A model generated the notes under the pieces. It saw nothing but the letters and a program-made list of their open reading frames with translations. It was not told the DNA's origin and did not search any database. A stretch of DNA of 64,000 bases, taken from positions 37,691 through 101,690 of the forward strand of contig JAGAHV010000006.1 in NCBI GenBank assembly GCA_017626895.1, given 5' to 3'. Of the stretch, positions 34,902 through 43,376 are shown piece after piece (positions within the stretch are counted from its first letter, which is position 1; each line of letters starts with the position of its first letter). The position numbers and the translations under genes were made by a program. Origin of the DNA: Ventricola sp017626895. GTDB lineage: Bacteria > Bacillota > Clostridia > Christensenellales > Aristaeellaceae.

Positions 34902-36326
34902 TTATCCGAGGATGGAAACCGCGTCTGAAATGGTTTTCTCAAGCGCCTGCCGGCCGTATTTATCGACCTCGGCCTTGTTCTTCTCACCGTGAGTGAGACA
35001 GCCGGCACCGCCGATGCAGCCGTCGATACAGGCCATGCCCTCAATGAAGTTGGCTTTGAGGGCGTTGTGACTCAGTTTCAGCAGGGCGGCACGGCATTCC
35101 TCAATGCCGTTGCATACACAGGGCGTGTAGTCAAAGTCGGTGAGGTTGTGTTCCTTGAGCCCCTCGGCAACGGCGTCCGAAAGTCCGCCGCTCCGCGCGA
35201 AAATACGTCCGAAGTAGGAAGCGTTGTCAAGGACATCTTCTTCAAGGGAGGCAAGGTCAATGTCCCGGCTGTCAAACAGCGCCTGGAGTTCCTCGAAGGT
35301 CATGGCCGCATTGACATAGGGACGGACCGTGTCCAGCTGCACTTCCATTTTCTTGGCCGTGCAGGGCCCGATGAACACGATTTTAGCCGTCGGATCGTGT
35401 TCCTTCATGTATTTGGCCAGGGCTCCCATCGGGGAAAGATTGTGGGAAATGTGTTCGGTCAGGTTGGGGAAGGCGGTCTTGATGTAGCGCACAAAGGCCG
35501 GACAGCAGGAGGAGGTCAGGAAGCCCTTTTCCGCCAGCTCCTGGCATTCGAGATTGGCGACCATATCCGCGCCGAGGGCCGCCTCAACAACGGTATGGAA
35601 ACCCAGTGCCTTGAGGCCGGAGATGACCTGACCCAGCTTGACCTCGGAGAACTGGCTGGAAATGGAGGGGGCGACCAGCGCATAGGTGCGATATTTGGTA
35701 TTTCCCTCGCTCCGCTTGATGAAATCAATGACGTTCAGAATGTAGGACTTGTCCGTGATGGCGCCGAACGGACACTGATAAACACAGGCACCGCAGGAAA
35801 TGCACTTCTCATGATCAATGGAGGCGGCATTGTCCTCGGTAATGGAGATGGCCTTGATCTTGCAGGCGTTCTGACAGGGGCGTTTGCGGTTGGCGATGGC
35901 GCTGTAGGGACAGACCTTGGCACACTGGCCGCATTCCACGCACTTGGACTTGTCGATGTGGGCGGTGTGATTGTGATCAAAGGAGATCGCGCCCCGGCGG
36001 CAGGCCTGCTCACAGCGGTGGGCAAGACAGCCGCGGCAGGAGTCGGTTACCTCATAGCCGGAGGCCGGACAGTCGTCGCAGGCGATATCAATGACCTGGA
36101 TGACGTGGGGTTCCTCGGCATTGCCGCCCATGGCCAGTTTGACCCGCTCGGCCAGGATGGCACGCTCCTTGTATACGCAGCAGCGCATGGTGGGTGTTTT
36201 GCCGGGAACAATGGTTTTGGGAATGTCCATGACGTGGTCAAGAAGCTGGTCTTTCCAGGCCAGACGGGCCACCTCTTTGAGTACCTTGTATTTCAGCAGC
36301 TGGACTTTTGTATCGAATTTTGCCAT
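34902..36326 (-). CDS. [FeFe] hydrogenase, ferredoxin-linked group B-like
   Basis: Catalyses 2H+ + 2e- = H2, the electron sink of fermentation. The N-terminal 200 residues are cysteine-rich: CDDCPASGY, CRGCLAHRCEQACRRGA, CVECGQCAKVCP and CISCGACVYQCP give several 4Fe-4S clusters. The H-cluster domain follows with L1 TSSCCPAF, L2 IGPCTAKKMEV and L3 EGMACIDGCIGGAGC; these variants (TSSCCP rather than TSCCPxW, GPC rather than MPC) point to group B rather than the classical group A. Its 474 residues fit. It is the last gene of a minus-strand cluster, eight bases after the SpoIIE-like gene. The physiological electron donor is probably ferredoxin. Confidence 0.9.
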   Translation of the reverse strand: MAKFDTKVQLLKYKVLKEVARLAWKDQLLDHVMDIPKTIVPGKTPTMRCCVYKERAILAERVKLAMGGNAEEPHVIQVIDIACDDCPASGYEVTDSCRGCLAHRCEQACRRGAISFDHNHTAHIDKSKCVECGQCAKVCPYSAIANRKRPCQNACKIKAISITEDNAASIDHEKCISCGACVYQCPFGAITDKSYILNVIDFIKRSEGNTKYRTYALVAPSISSQFSEVKLGQVISGLKALGFHTVVEAALGADMVANLECQELAEKGFLTSSCCPAFVRYIKTAFPNLTEHISHNLSPMGALAKYMKEHDPTAKIVFIGPCTAKKMEVQLDTVRPYVNAAMTFEELQALFDSRDIDLASLEEDVLDNASYFGRIFARSGGLSDAVAEGLKEHNLTDFDYTPCVCNGIEECRAALLKLSHNALKANFIEGMACIDGCIGGAGCLTHGEKNKAEVDKYGRQALEKTISDAVSILG

Positions 36327-36334
36327 GATTCACC

Positions 36335-37507
36335 TCAGAAATAGCTGACCTTGACGCGTTTGCCCATCTGGATGAGCGATTTGGAAAGTTCCTGGACAAG
36401 GTTCATTTTAATATTGAAATTGATGGGCAGGTCCGGGTTCTGATGCGCCGGATTCACCGCGCGGCCCACATAGAAGCTGATGTCGGTCGCTTCCTCGAAA
36501 AGCAGCCGGCTGATCCGGGCCGCGCCGTCTTTCTTGTTGCTCCATTCATCGTACCGCTTATTGTCCTCGACATAGTCTTTCGCGTATTCAACGACGCGGT
36601 TGACCGTGATGACACCTTCGGTGACAAGGTCGACCCCCTCAATGGAGGCGATGGGCGGAATGTCGCTGCTTTCAAAGTCGAGGGAGGCAACCAGGGGACG
36701 GTTCAGGTATTTTGCAGCGATGGTTGAGGTGGTGCCGCCGCAGATGATGTGCTTGCCTTCCTTGGAAAAGAAGAGGCTCATCATCCGGCTGGCATCATCT
36801 CTGTTGGAAGGCGGACCGAAAAGAATGTTCATGGGAACACGCTTGCGGACCTTGACGACGCAGGCGGTGGCATCATCGCCGGGTTCTCCGCCGTACAGGC
36901 GGTTGACTTCGTCGATCAGGACGGTGGAAAGGGTTTTGGCCGTATATCCGCACAGGTTCATCGCTTCCATGTACGAGATGATATCCTCGCGCTTCCAGCC
37001 GAAATTGTAACTGAGCCCGATGCCGGCATGGGGGCATCCGTCACTCATGGCGATGAACACGTCGTTTTCCTGAAGACGGATCATGGAACGGTAGATTTTC
37101 TTTCCTTCAATGATGCTCTCGGTCTTCGGATAATCCCAGTTGCTGTCATCCCGCAGGATGATGACGTGGGGATTGTCGTACTGGATGATTTCCGCGGCCC
37201 GGTTCTGAATCAGGCGGATAATGGTGAAGGTGGAATAGGCGACACCGCGGACGGAACAGACCGGAAGGGTCTGGGCGATGGTTTTGACGCATTCATCCAG
37301 CGAGAGGCCGGCGGCAAGCATGGTGGAAATGATTTTGGAGGTCAGGGTGGAGAGAATGCTGGCCTTGACGCCGCTGCCCAGACCGTCGGCCAGCACCATG
37401 ACGGTGGAACCGTCTTCCTGTTCGACGACGTCCACATGATCGCCGCAGAGCTGTTCGCCTGCATGGTTAATGCTTCGGAAGCCGATGTCACAGCATAAAT
37501 CATTCAT
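36335..37507 (-). CDS. SpoIIE-like PP2C-family serine/threonine phosphatase
   Basis: A 390-residue protein. The first 220 residues are a SpoIIE/PP2C-type phosphatase domain with metal-binding aspartates in GDHVDVVEQ, VMVLADGLGSGVKAS, FIAMSDGCPHAG and GDDATACVVKV. The C-terminal 170 residues (PMNILFGPPSNRDDA onward) are conserved in this family but of unknown role. Such phosphatases commonly lie beside sensory [FeFe] hydrogenases in Clostridia, where a redox signal is thought to pass to them. The ATG overlaps the end of the sensory hydrogenase gene by eight bases, so the two are translationally coupled. Confidence 0.87.
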   Translation of the reverse strand: MNDLCCDIGFRSINHAGEQLCGDHVDVVEQEDGSTVMVLADGLGSGVKASILSTLTSKIISTMLAAGLSLDECVKTIAQTLPVCSVRGVAYSTFTIIRLIQNRAAEIIQYDNPHVIILRDDSNWDYPKTESIIEGKKIYRSMIRLQENDVFIAMSDGCPHAGIGLSYNFGWKREDIISYMEAMNLCGYTAKTLSTVLIDEVNRLYGGEPGDDATACVVKVRKRVPMNILFGPPSNRDDASRMMSLFFSKEGKHIICGGTTSTIAAKYLNRPLVASLDFESSDIPPIASIEGVDLVTEGVITVNRVVEYAKDYVEDNKRYDEWSNKKDGAARISRLLFEEATDISFYVGRAVNPAHQNPDLPINFNIKMNLVQELSKSLIQMGKRVKVSYF

Positions 37508-39194
37508 TTCGGATCGACTCCTTCAGTTTGGTCAGTGCGATTTTGGTTTCAGCCGCAGTTTCGCCCAGCAGGGAGGCAATTTCCTGGACGATGCGCATCT
37601 GCTTGTCAACCACCTTGTCCGCCACCTCAGCGGTCTGGCGGCTGATCTCCTCGCGTTCGATGCGGGACTCTTCCTCTCTGCTTACATCCCGCATGATGCA
37701 CAGCAGCATGCGCCCTTCCTCCGCCAGCACGATGGTCTGGTCGACATAGCAGTTATATTCGGCCAGATAGGTCCGTTCGTTGTAGATGCCGCGGCCGGTG
37801 TTTTTGACTTTGAGGAACGGGGCCGGATCCAGAATGCGGATGACCTGATCCCCCAGAATGTCGCTGGCCGAGCGCAGATGCAGGAGATGAAGGGCAGCCG
37901 GGTTGATCTGCTGAACCTCCAGCTGGTCGTTGAGCATCAGGATGCCGTTGGGCGAGTTCCGGGAAATGGTATCGGTTACCGCTTCGGCTTTCCCCATGAG
38001 ATAGGGCAGACACATGGAGATTTCCGCCTTGCCCTGATAAATGGCAACGGCTTTTTCGCGGCAGGTGTTGTATCCGCAGGAACCGCAGTTCAGTTCCTGG
38101 CTGGGCTTGAATTTGCCCATCTCGCGCAGGATATTCTGAATTTCCGTCTCGGAGGGCATGGCGGCGCGGTGCTCAATGGTTTCAAAATGCTTCCGGATTT
38201 CGCGGATCTCCGGCTGTGCGATGTCAAAATCCCGGTCACCGGCATAGTCGGCTACCGCCAGATAATCCCGGACAGGACTGCGGTGGAACTTTTCCATGAC
38301 CGGTCCGCCGATGCAGCTGCCCACGCAGGCGGACATTTCGATGAAGCAGTGGTGAATCTCCCCGCGCTCAATGTCCTGCAGCGCAGCGATGCAGTTTTCA
38401 ACGCCGTCCATGGCCATATAGGTGTATTCCGGCTGATCCTTTGCCATGGTCTTGAGAATGCCGCCGGTGGTCGGGAAAAAGCGTGCCAGGCTTTCCGGAT
38501 CCTTTGTGATGTCCTGTTCAAGTGAGATGTTCTCGGCTTTCAGCCATTCGGTCAGTTCCTCAAAGGTCAGAACGGCATCCACCGGGCCGGCGTAATATTC
38601 CGCCTCATCCTTCTTGGCAACGCACGGCCCGATGAACACGCATTTGGCATCCGGGTGACGCTGCTTGATGTCCTGGCAGTGCGCCTGCATGGGGGAGAGG
38701 ACATCGGCCAGATAGGGCAGACAGTTCGGGAAGTATTTCTGAATCAGCAGGTTGATGGAGTGGCAGCAGGAGGAGATGAGGACGTCGCGCTTTTCTTCCC
38801 TGAGAATACGGTCGTATTCCCGCTTGACCAGCGTGGCACCCAGTGCGGTTTCCTCCACATCGCAAAAGCCCAGCTTTTTGAGGGCGGCGCGCATGGATTC
38901 AATGCCAACTCCCTGATAGTTGGCGATAAAGGACGGCGCAAGGCTTACATAGACCTTCTCGCCGCTTTGCAGCATGACGCGAACCCGTTCAGTGTCGTTG
39001 ACGATTTCCTTGGCATTCTGGGGGCACACCACAAAGCAGTGACCGCAGAGAATGCACTCGTTGCCGATGATGTGTGCCTGGTTTCCGGAAAACCGAATGG
39101 ATTTGACCGGACAGTGCCGGATGCACTTATAGCAGTTCTTGCAGTTGGATTTTTTGAATGTAAGACAGTTTGGCAAGTTTTTTTCTCCCATCAT
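37500..39194 (-). CDS. Sensory [FeFe] hydrogenase with C-terminal Fe-S and PAS domains (group C-like)
   Basis: A putative H2 or redox sensor of about 564 residues. Two 4Fe-4S motifs (CKNCYKCIRHCP, CILCGHCFVVCP) are followed by an H-cluster domain with L1 ISSCCHSI, L2 IGPCVAKKDEA and L3 MSACVGSCIGG. A further Fe-S site (CGSCGYNTCREKA with a distal cysteine) leads into a PAS domain (SRNSPNGILMLNDQLEVQQIN, residues about 415-510) and a coiled coil. Histidine replaces the usual proline in L1, consistent with a low-activity sensory enzyme. ATG 39194 or 39191 is favoured; the frame opens with a GTG at 39233. The SpoIIE-like gene downstream is the likely signal output. Confidence 0.88.
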   Translation of the reverse strand: MMGEKNLPNCLTFKKSNCKNCYKCIRHCPVKSIRFSGNQAHIIGNECILCGHCFVVCPQNAKEIVNDTERVRVMLQSGEKVYVSLAPSFIANYQGVGIESMRAALKKLGFCDVEETALGATLVKREYDRILREEKRDVLISSCCHSINLLIQKYFPNCLPYLADVLSPMQAHCQDIKQRHPDAKCVFIGPCVAKKDEAEYYAGPVDAVLTFEELTEWLKAENISLEQDITKDPESLARFFPTTGGILKTMAKDQPEYTYMAMDGVENCIAALQDIERGEIHHCFIEMSACVGSCIGGPVMEKFHRSPVRDYLAVADYAGDRDFDIAQPEIREIRKHFETIEHRAAMPSETEIQNILREMGKFKPSQELNCGSCGYNTCREKAVAIYQGKAEISMCLPYLMGKAEAVTDTISRNSPNGILMLNDQLEVQQINPAALHLLHLRSASDILGDQVIRILDPAPFLKVKNTGRGIYNERTYLAEYNCYVDQTIVLAEEGRMLLCIMRDVSREEESRIEREEISRQTAEVADKVVDKQMRIVQEIASLLGETAAETKIALTKLKESIRNE

Positions 39195-39276
39195 GATGTA
39201 TTTTTGGGGGATCCTTTTTAACAGCAAAGGCACTGAACGCAGAAATTGGACGCTTTTCCGCGGTCAGTGCAGTGCA

Positions 39277-39516
39277 TCAGGCCTTGTTTAAAATATGCGC
39301 ATTAAAGAAATCCGTGACCGTTTCCGGACTGACGGAATACAGTTCGCCGTCGACGGTCACACAGACACCCTGCTGGCAGTGACCCAGGCAGAACGTGCCG
39401 CCCAGGTCGACTTTGTCACTCAGCTGATTCTGGGCGACAAGGGCCTGCAGCTGCTCGACGACGGGACGGGATCCCTTCAGGTGGCAGGATGAGCCAATAC
39501 ATACAGTGACTTTCAT
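39277..39516 (-). CDS. Thioredoxin-like [2Fe-2S] ferredoxin (NuoE/HydA-associated type)
   Basis: A 79-residue protein with the thioredoxin-like ferredoxin pattern: CIGSSCHLKG near the N-terminus and FCLGHCQQGV about 30 residues later provide the four cysteines of a [2Fe-2S] cluster. Full NuoE proteins are longer, so this is the stand-alone type often beside hydrogenase genes. It lies 82 bases upstream of the sensory hydrogenase and shares its strand. It may pass electrons or a redox signal to the hydrogenases (inference). Confidence 0.85.
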   Translation of the reverse strand: MKVTVCIGSSCHLKGSRPVVEQLQALVAQNQLSDKVDLGGTFCLGHCQQGVCVTVDGELYSVSPETVTDFFNAHILNKA

Positions 39517-39545
39517 AACGATTTCTCCCTCCTCAGGTTCGATAT

Positions 39546-39581
39546 TGCAAAAGGCATGCCCGTCAGGGCGGACAGGCCTTT
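39546..39581 (-). terminator. Possible attenuator after the kinase gene
   Basis: On the minus strand AAAGGC, an imperfect inner stem, and GCCTTTTGC. It starts at the kinase stop codon. The T-run is short, so read-through into the ferredoxin and hydrogenase genes is likely. Confidence 0.5.
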
Positions 39582-40329
39582 ACTGGTATTCAACAACGCT
39601 GGCCCAGTTCAGCAGGAACTCACGCTCGGCGGGATTTCCCTTGACGGACTGGGAGGCGGCGACGATGGGCATCCACTTCTGTACATAGGCGCGGGCCGTT
39701 CCGCTCTTCTGGCAGAACAGGTCCAGATAGGTATTGGCCCCTTCCTCGTCCCCTTTGAGGCAGAACAGCAGGTAGGTGCGGGCCGCATCGGCGGAGGCAT
39801 TTCCCTGGGTAACGTGACTCCAGTCGATGATGTACGGCGTGCCGTCCTCGGTGATGATCACGTTGGACGGACGAAAATCCCCGTGACAGATCTTGTTGTG
39901 TGTGGGCATGCCTTCAAGACGCGTATGGAGGTCATACCGGGTAGTGGCATCCAGATCCGCGGCGGCGATTTTCCTCGCCATTTTATCTTTCAGCTTGCCC
40001 AGCATCGGGCAGTGTTTGCTCTGAACCATCAGCTGCAGGTCGACCAGCTGTTCGATGTACCGGTTTTTGTCATCCGGATGCTCTTCCATGAGCTGGGTGA
40101 GGGTTTTTCCCTTGATGTATTCGGTGACGATGGCCCATTTTCCCTCAATGGTGCACACCTCAAGCAGCGCCGGCACATGCAGGTCAGTTTCCTCAATCCT
40201 GGCCAGATTCAGCGCCTCATTCAGGACGTCCGCTTTGGAATAATGGTCATCAAATACCTTGATGCAGCGGTTCCCGTCCCTGTAAACCGTTTTTGTATTG
40301 CGAACGGCAATTACTCGATCCAGATTCAT
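39580..40329 (-). CDS. Aminoglycoside phosphotransferase (APH)-fold kinase
   Basis: A 249-residue kinase-like protein of the APH/choline kinase superfamily. The catalytic loop reads HGDFRPSNVI (HxDxxxxN) and the metal-binding motif YIIDWSHV (in place of DFG). The N-lobe has a TEYIKGKTL hinge. Most relatives phosphorylate small molecules such as choline, homoserine or fructosamine; the substrate here is unknown, and it is not evidence for antibiotic resistance. It lies between adhE and the hydrogenase genes, with a 108-base leader containing an exceptional 20-bp hairpin. Confidence 0.8.
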   Translation of the reverse strand: MNLDRVIAVRNTKTVYRDGNRCIKVFDDHYSKADVLNEALNLARIEETDLHVPALLEVCTIEGKWAIVTEYIKGKTLTQLMEEHPDDKNRYIEQLVDLQLMVQSKHCPMLGKLKDKMARKIAAADLDATTRYDLHTRLEGMPTHNKICHGDFRPSNVIITEDGTPYIIDWSHVTQGNASADAARTYLLFCLKGDEEGANTYLDLFCQKSGTARAYVQKWMPIVAASQSVKGNPAEREFLLNWASVVEYQ

Positions 40330-40385
40330 TTTCGTTTTTCCTCTTCTTCACTGTTGGTCATTTGCCTGAACCGGTTTTTCAGCGG

Positions 40386-40428
40386 CCCGGGACTGGCCCT
40401 GCCGCTTTGCGGCAGGGCCAGTCCCGGG
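40386..40428 (-). promoter_or_regulatory. Perfect 20-bp hairpin in the adhE-kinase gap (leader element, copy 5)
   Basis: Two 20-base arms, perfectly complementary, with a three-base loop. The inner part is GGCCCTGCCGC-AAA-GCGGCAGGGCC on the minus strand, the P2 hairpin of the leader element extended outwards. The GTCAAA box is absent, but the downstream text CAAATGACCAACAGTGAA matches the 3' half of the acp and phosphohexomutase leaders. No T-run follows, so it may act as a 3'-end stabiliser or processing site rather than a terminator. Confidence 0.65.
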
Positions 40429-40437
40429 TTCCGCAGG

Positions 40438-43134
40438 TCAGTGCTTCGGACGATAAGCCTTCTTTGCCGGGTCATCCGTATAGGTTTCAATATCTGCCTC
40501 TGTGGGTCTTGCCATCTCGGTGAAATGGGCGTTGCCGTAATAGGCGTTCAGGTACATCTGGCGGATCTCACTCATCAGCGGATAGCGGGGATTGGCGCCG
40601 GTGCACTGATCATCAAATGCCTGTTCCACCATGGCATCCAGGCGATCCAGGAAGTCCTTCTCATCCGGCACATAATCACGGATCGTGGGCTTGATGCCGA
40701 TGCGGGTCTTGAGGGCATTGATCTTTTCAATGAGTCCCTCCAGCTTTTCCTCATCGGATGTACCCCGGATGCCCAGCGACTCAGCGACCTCGGCATAGCG
40801 GGCCAGGGTATGGGGATGATCATACTGCGGGAAGGTTCCCATTTTGGAGGGCACCTCGGCGGCGTTGAAACGGAGAACCTCTTCAATCATCAGGGCATTG
40901 GCGATGCCGTGGGGAATATGGTGGAACGCACCGAGCTTGTGCGCCATGGAATGGCAGACACCCAGGAAGGCGTTGGCGAATGCCATGCCGGCCATGGTGG
41001 CGGCATTGGCCATCTTTTCCCGCGCTTCCACATCGGTCTGTCCCTCGTCATAGGCGCGGGGCAGATAGGCAAAAATCACCTTCAGCGCACGCAGGGCCAG
41101 GGCATCGGTGTAGTCGGTGGCCATCATGGAGGCATAGGCCTCAAGGGCATGGGTAACGGCATCAATTCCGGAGGCGGCGGTCAGCCCTTTCGGTGCGGTC
41201 ATGTGGAAGTCGGTGTCGATGATGGCCATATTGGGCATGAGCTCATAGTCGGCCAGCGGATACTTGACGCCGGTGCTTTCATCGGTGATGACGGCAAAGG
41301 GTGTGACCTCACTGCCGGTTCCGGCGGAGGTGGGGATGGCCACAAAGACGGCCTTGTCACCCATATGCGGGAAGGTGTAGATCCGCTTGCGGATGTCCAT
41401 GAAGCGCATGGCCATGTCCATGAAATCCACTTCGGGATGTTCGTACAGGACCCACATGATTTTGGCGGCGTCCATGGCACTGCCGCCACCCAGGGCGATG
41501 ATGACATCCGGGGCAAAGGTGCGCATCTGTTCGGCACCGCGCCGGGCACAGGCCAGCGTCGGATCCGGCTCGACATCAAAGAAACAGGCGGTTTCCATGC
41601 CCATGGCCTGGAGTTTGTCGGTAATCGGCCGGGCATTGCCGTTGTGATAAAGGAAGTTGTCGGTGACGATAAAGGCTCTTTTTCTGCCCATGGACACCCG
41701 GAGCTCCTCCAGTGCCGGGGCAAGACAGCCCTGTTTGATATACACTTTCTGAGGTGCACGGAACCAAAGCATGTTCTCTCTCCTTTCAGCGACCGTCTTG
41801 ATATTGAGCAGGTGCTTGACGCCTACGTTTTCACTGACGGAATTGCCGCCCCAGCTGCCGCAGCCGAGGGTAAGAGAGGGGGCAAGCTTGAAGTTGTACA
41901 GATCGCCGATGCCGCCGTGGGAACTGGGGGTATTGACGACAATACGGCAGGTCTTCATGCGCTCAGCAAATTCGGTGAGCACCTCCGGCTTTTTCCGGGT
42001 ATCCATGTAGATGGAGGCGGTATGGCCGTATCCGCCGTCCTCAATGAGACGCTCGGCTTTGGCGAAGGCATCCGCCAGGTCAGAGGCCCGGTACATGGCC
42101 AGAACCGGTGAGAGCTTTTCGTGGGCAAACTCCTCGCTGAGATCAACGGAATCGACCTCGCCGATGAGAATCTTGGTCCCCTCGGGAACGGTGACGCCGG
42201 CCAGCTCGGCAATCCGGCATGCACTCTGACCCACGATCCGTGCGTTAAGGGAGCCGTTGATGAGAATGGTTTTGCGTACCTTGCTGAGCTCATCCGGACG
42301 CAGGAACCAGCAGCCCCGGGCGGCAAATTCATGACGGACGCCCTCATAAATGGAGTCAAGGACGATGACGGACTGCTCGGAGGCGCATATCATGCCGTTG
42401 TCAAAGGTCTTGGAATGGATGATGGAATTGACGGCCAGAATAATGTCAGCGCTGTCATCGATCACGGCAGGAACATTGCCGGCGCCGACGCCCAGTGCCG
42501 GTTTTCCGCTGGAATAGGCGGCCTTGACCATTCCGGGACCGCCGGTGGCCAGAATGATATCTGCCTCGCGCATGAGCGTGTTGGTCATCTCAAGGGACGG
42601 AACATCAATCCAGCCGATGATTCCCTCCGGTGCGCCTGCCCGTACGGCGGCCTCAAGCACCGTTCTGGCTGCGGCAATGGTGGATTTCCGGGCACGCGGA
42701 TGGGGGCTGAAGATGATTCCGTTGCGGGTCTTCAGGGCAATCAGCGCCTTGAAAATGGCCGTGGAGGTGGGATTGGTTGTGGGAATCACGGCCGCGATGA
42801 CGCCGATGGGCTCGGCAAATTTCCGGATTCCGGCAGCGGCATCCTCCTCAATCACCCCGCAGGTTTTGGTGTCGCGGTAGGCGTTGTAGATGTACTCGCT
42901 GGCAAAGTGATTCTTGATGATCTTATCCTCAACAATCCCCATGCCGGTCTCCTCAACCGCCAGCCGGGCAAGCGGGATGCGTGCCTGATCTGCTGCCGTG
43001 GCAGCAGCCAGGAAGATCCGGTCAACCTGTTCCTGTGTGAAATGAGAGTAGGCTTCCTGTGCCCTGCGGACACGGGAGATTGCCTCCTCCAGTTTTTCCG
43101 GGCTGTCTACGATTTCATAAGGCGTATTATCCAT
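40438..43134 (-). CDS. adhE: Bifunctional acetaldehyde-CoA/alcohol dehydrogenase
   Basis: Reduces acetyl-CoA through acetaldehyde to ethanol, reoxidising two NADH, a key fermentative enzyme that forms long filaments (spirosomes). The N-terminal aldehyde dehydrogenase half has the catalytic cysteine in NGMICASEQS. The C-terminal iron-dependent alcohol dehydrogenase half has GGGSAMDAAKIMW and iron ligands in FLGVCHSMAHKLGAFHHIPHG. At 898 residues it is full length. ATG 43134 is nine bases after GAGGT and preferred over ATG 43143. A perfect Rex site overlaps the -10, so expression should rise at high NADH/NAD+. A LysR gene lies just upstream. Confidence 0.97.
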   Translation of the reverse strand: MDNTPYEIVDSPEKLEEAISRVRRAQEAYSHFTQEQVDRIFLAAATAADQARIPLARLAVEETGMGIVEDKIIKNHFASEYIYNAYRDTKTCGVIEEDAAAGIRKFAEPIGVIAAVIPTTNPTSTAIFKALIALKTRNGIIFSPHPRARKSTIAAARTVLEAAVRAGAPEGIIGWIDVPSLEMTNTLMREADIILATGGPGMVKAAYSSGKPALGVGAGNVPAVIDDSADIILAVNSIIHSKTFDNGMICASEQSVIVLDSIYEGVRHEFAARGCWFLRPDELSKVRKTILINGSLNARIVGQSACRIAELAGVTVPEGTKILIGEVDSVDLSEEFAHEKLSPVLAMYRASDLADAFAKAERLIEDGGYGHTASIYMDTRKKPEVLTEFAERMKTCRIVVNTPSSHGGIGDLYNFKLAPSLTLGCGSWGGNSVSENVGVKHLLNIKTVAERRENMLWFRAPQKVYIKQGCLAPALEELRVSMGRKRAFIVTDNFLYHNGNARPITDKLQAMGMETACFFDVEPDPTLACARRGAEQMRTFAPDVIIALGGGSAMDAAKIMWVLYEHPEVDFMDMAMRFMDIRKRIYTFPHMGDKAVFVAIPTSAGTGSEVTPFAVITDESTGVKYPLADYELMPNMAIIDTDFHMTAPKGLTAASGIDAVTHALEAYASMMATDYTDALALRALKVIFAYLPRAYDEGQTDVEAREKMANAATMAGMAFANAFLGVCHSMAHKLGAFHHIPHGIANALMIEEVLRFNAAEVPSKMGTFPQYDHPHTLARYAEVAESLGIRGTSDEEKLEGLIEKINALKTRIGIKPTIRDYVPDEKDFLDRLDAMVEQAFDDQCTGANPRYPLMSEIRQMYLNAYYGNAHFTEMARPTEADIETYTDDPAKKAYRPKH

Positions 43135-43282
43135 GTTGATCATACCTCAATGTTTTGATATAGCGGGCAATGTCTGAAAGCGATGCCTGCGGGCATTGGC
43201 TCTGCAGGAAACAGGGGAATCCCCTGACAGATAATCCCCTGTTGAGGGCAAACAGAGTGTTTGTCCGGGTGGAAAATCTGAT

Positions 43283-43300
43283 TTGTTAATATTTTAACAA
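43283..43300. promoter_or_regulatory. Rex operator of adhE
   Basis: TTGTTAATATTTTAACAA is an 18-base perfect palindrome that matches the Rex consensus TTGTTAA-N4-TTAACAA at every defined position. It covers the -10 of the adhE promoter, so bound Rex would block RNA polymerase until NADH releases it. Confidence 0.93.
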
Positions 43301-43319
43301 AGTTGAAATGTTTTGCCAA
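43291..43319 (-). promoter_or_regulatory. Promoter of adhE
   Basis: On the minus strand TTGGCA (43319-43314), a 17-base spacer and TAAAAT (43296-43291), the latter inside the Rex box. Confidence 0.82.
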
Positions 43320-43341
43320 CTATAAAAAAAGCATGTCTTCT

Positions 43342-43357
43342 ATATCATTTGTGATAT
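43342..43357. promoter_or_regulatory. Dyad upstream of the adhE promoter, candidate LysR site
   Basis: ATATCA, four bases, TGATAT. It lies about 25-40 bases upstream of the adhE -35, the position of an activator site, and 20 bases past the end of the lysR gene. Confidence 0.4.
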
Positions 43358-43376
43358 GGGACGTGGAGGGATGAAA

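Noticed and set aside
39580..40329. Aminoglycoside resistance gene
   Set aside because: The APH fold is shared by many small-molecule kinases. Nothing in the sequence or context points to antibiotic modification.
39556..42111. An 851-codon plus-strand frame opposite the kinase and adhE genes
   Set aside because: Glycine- and histidine-rich antisense artefact of GC-biased third positions, with no start signal.
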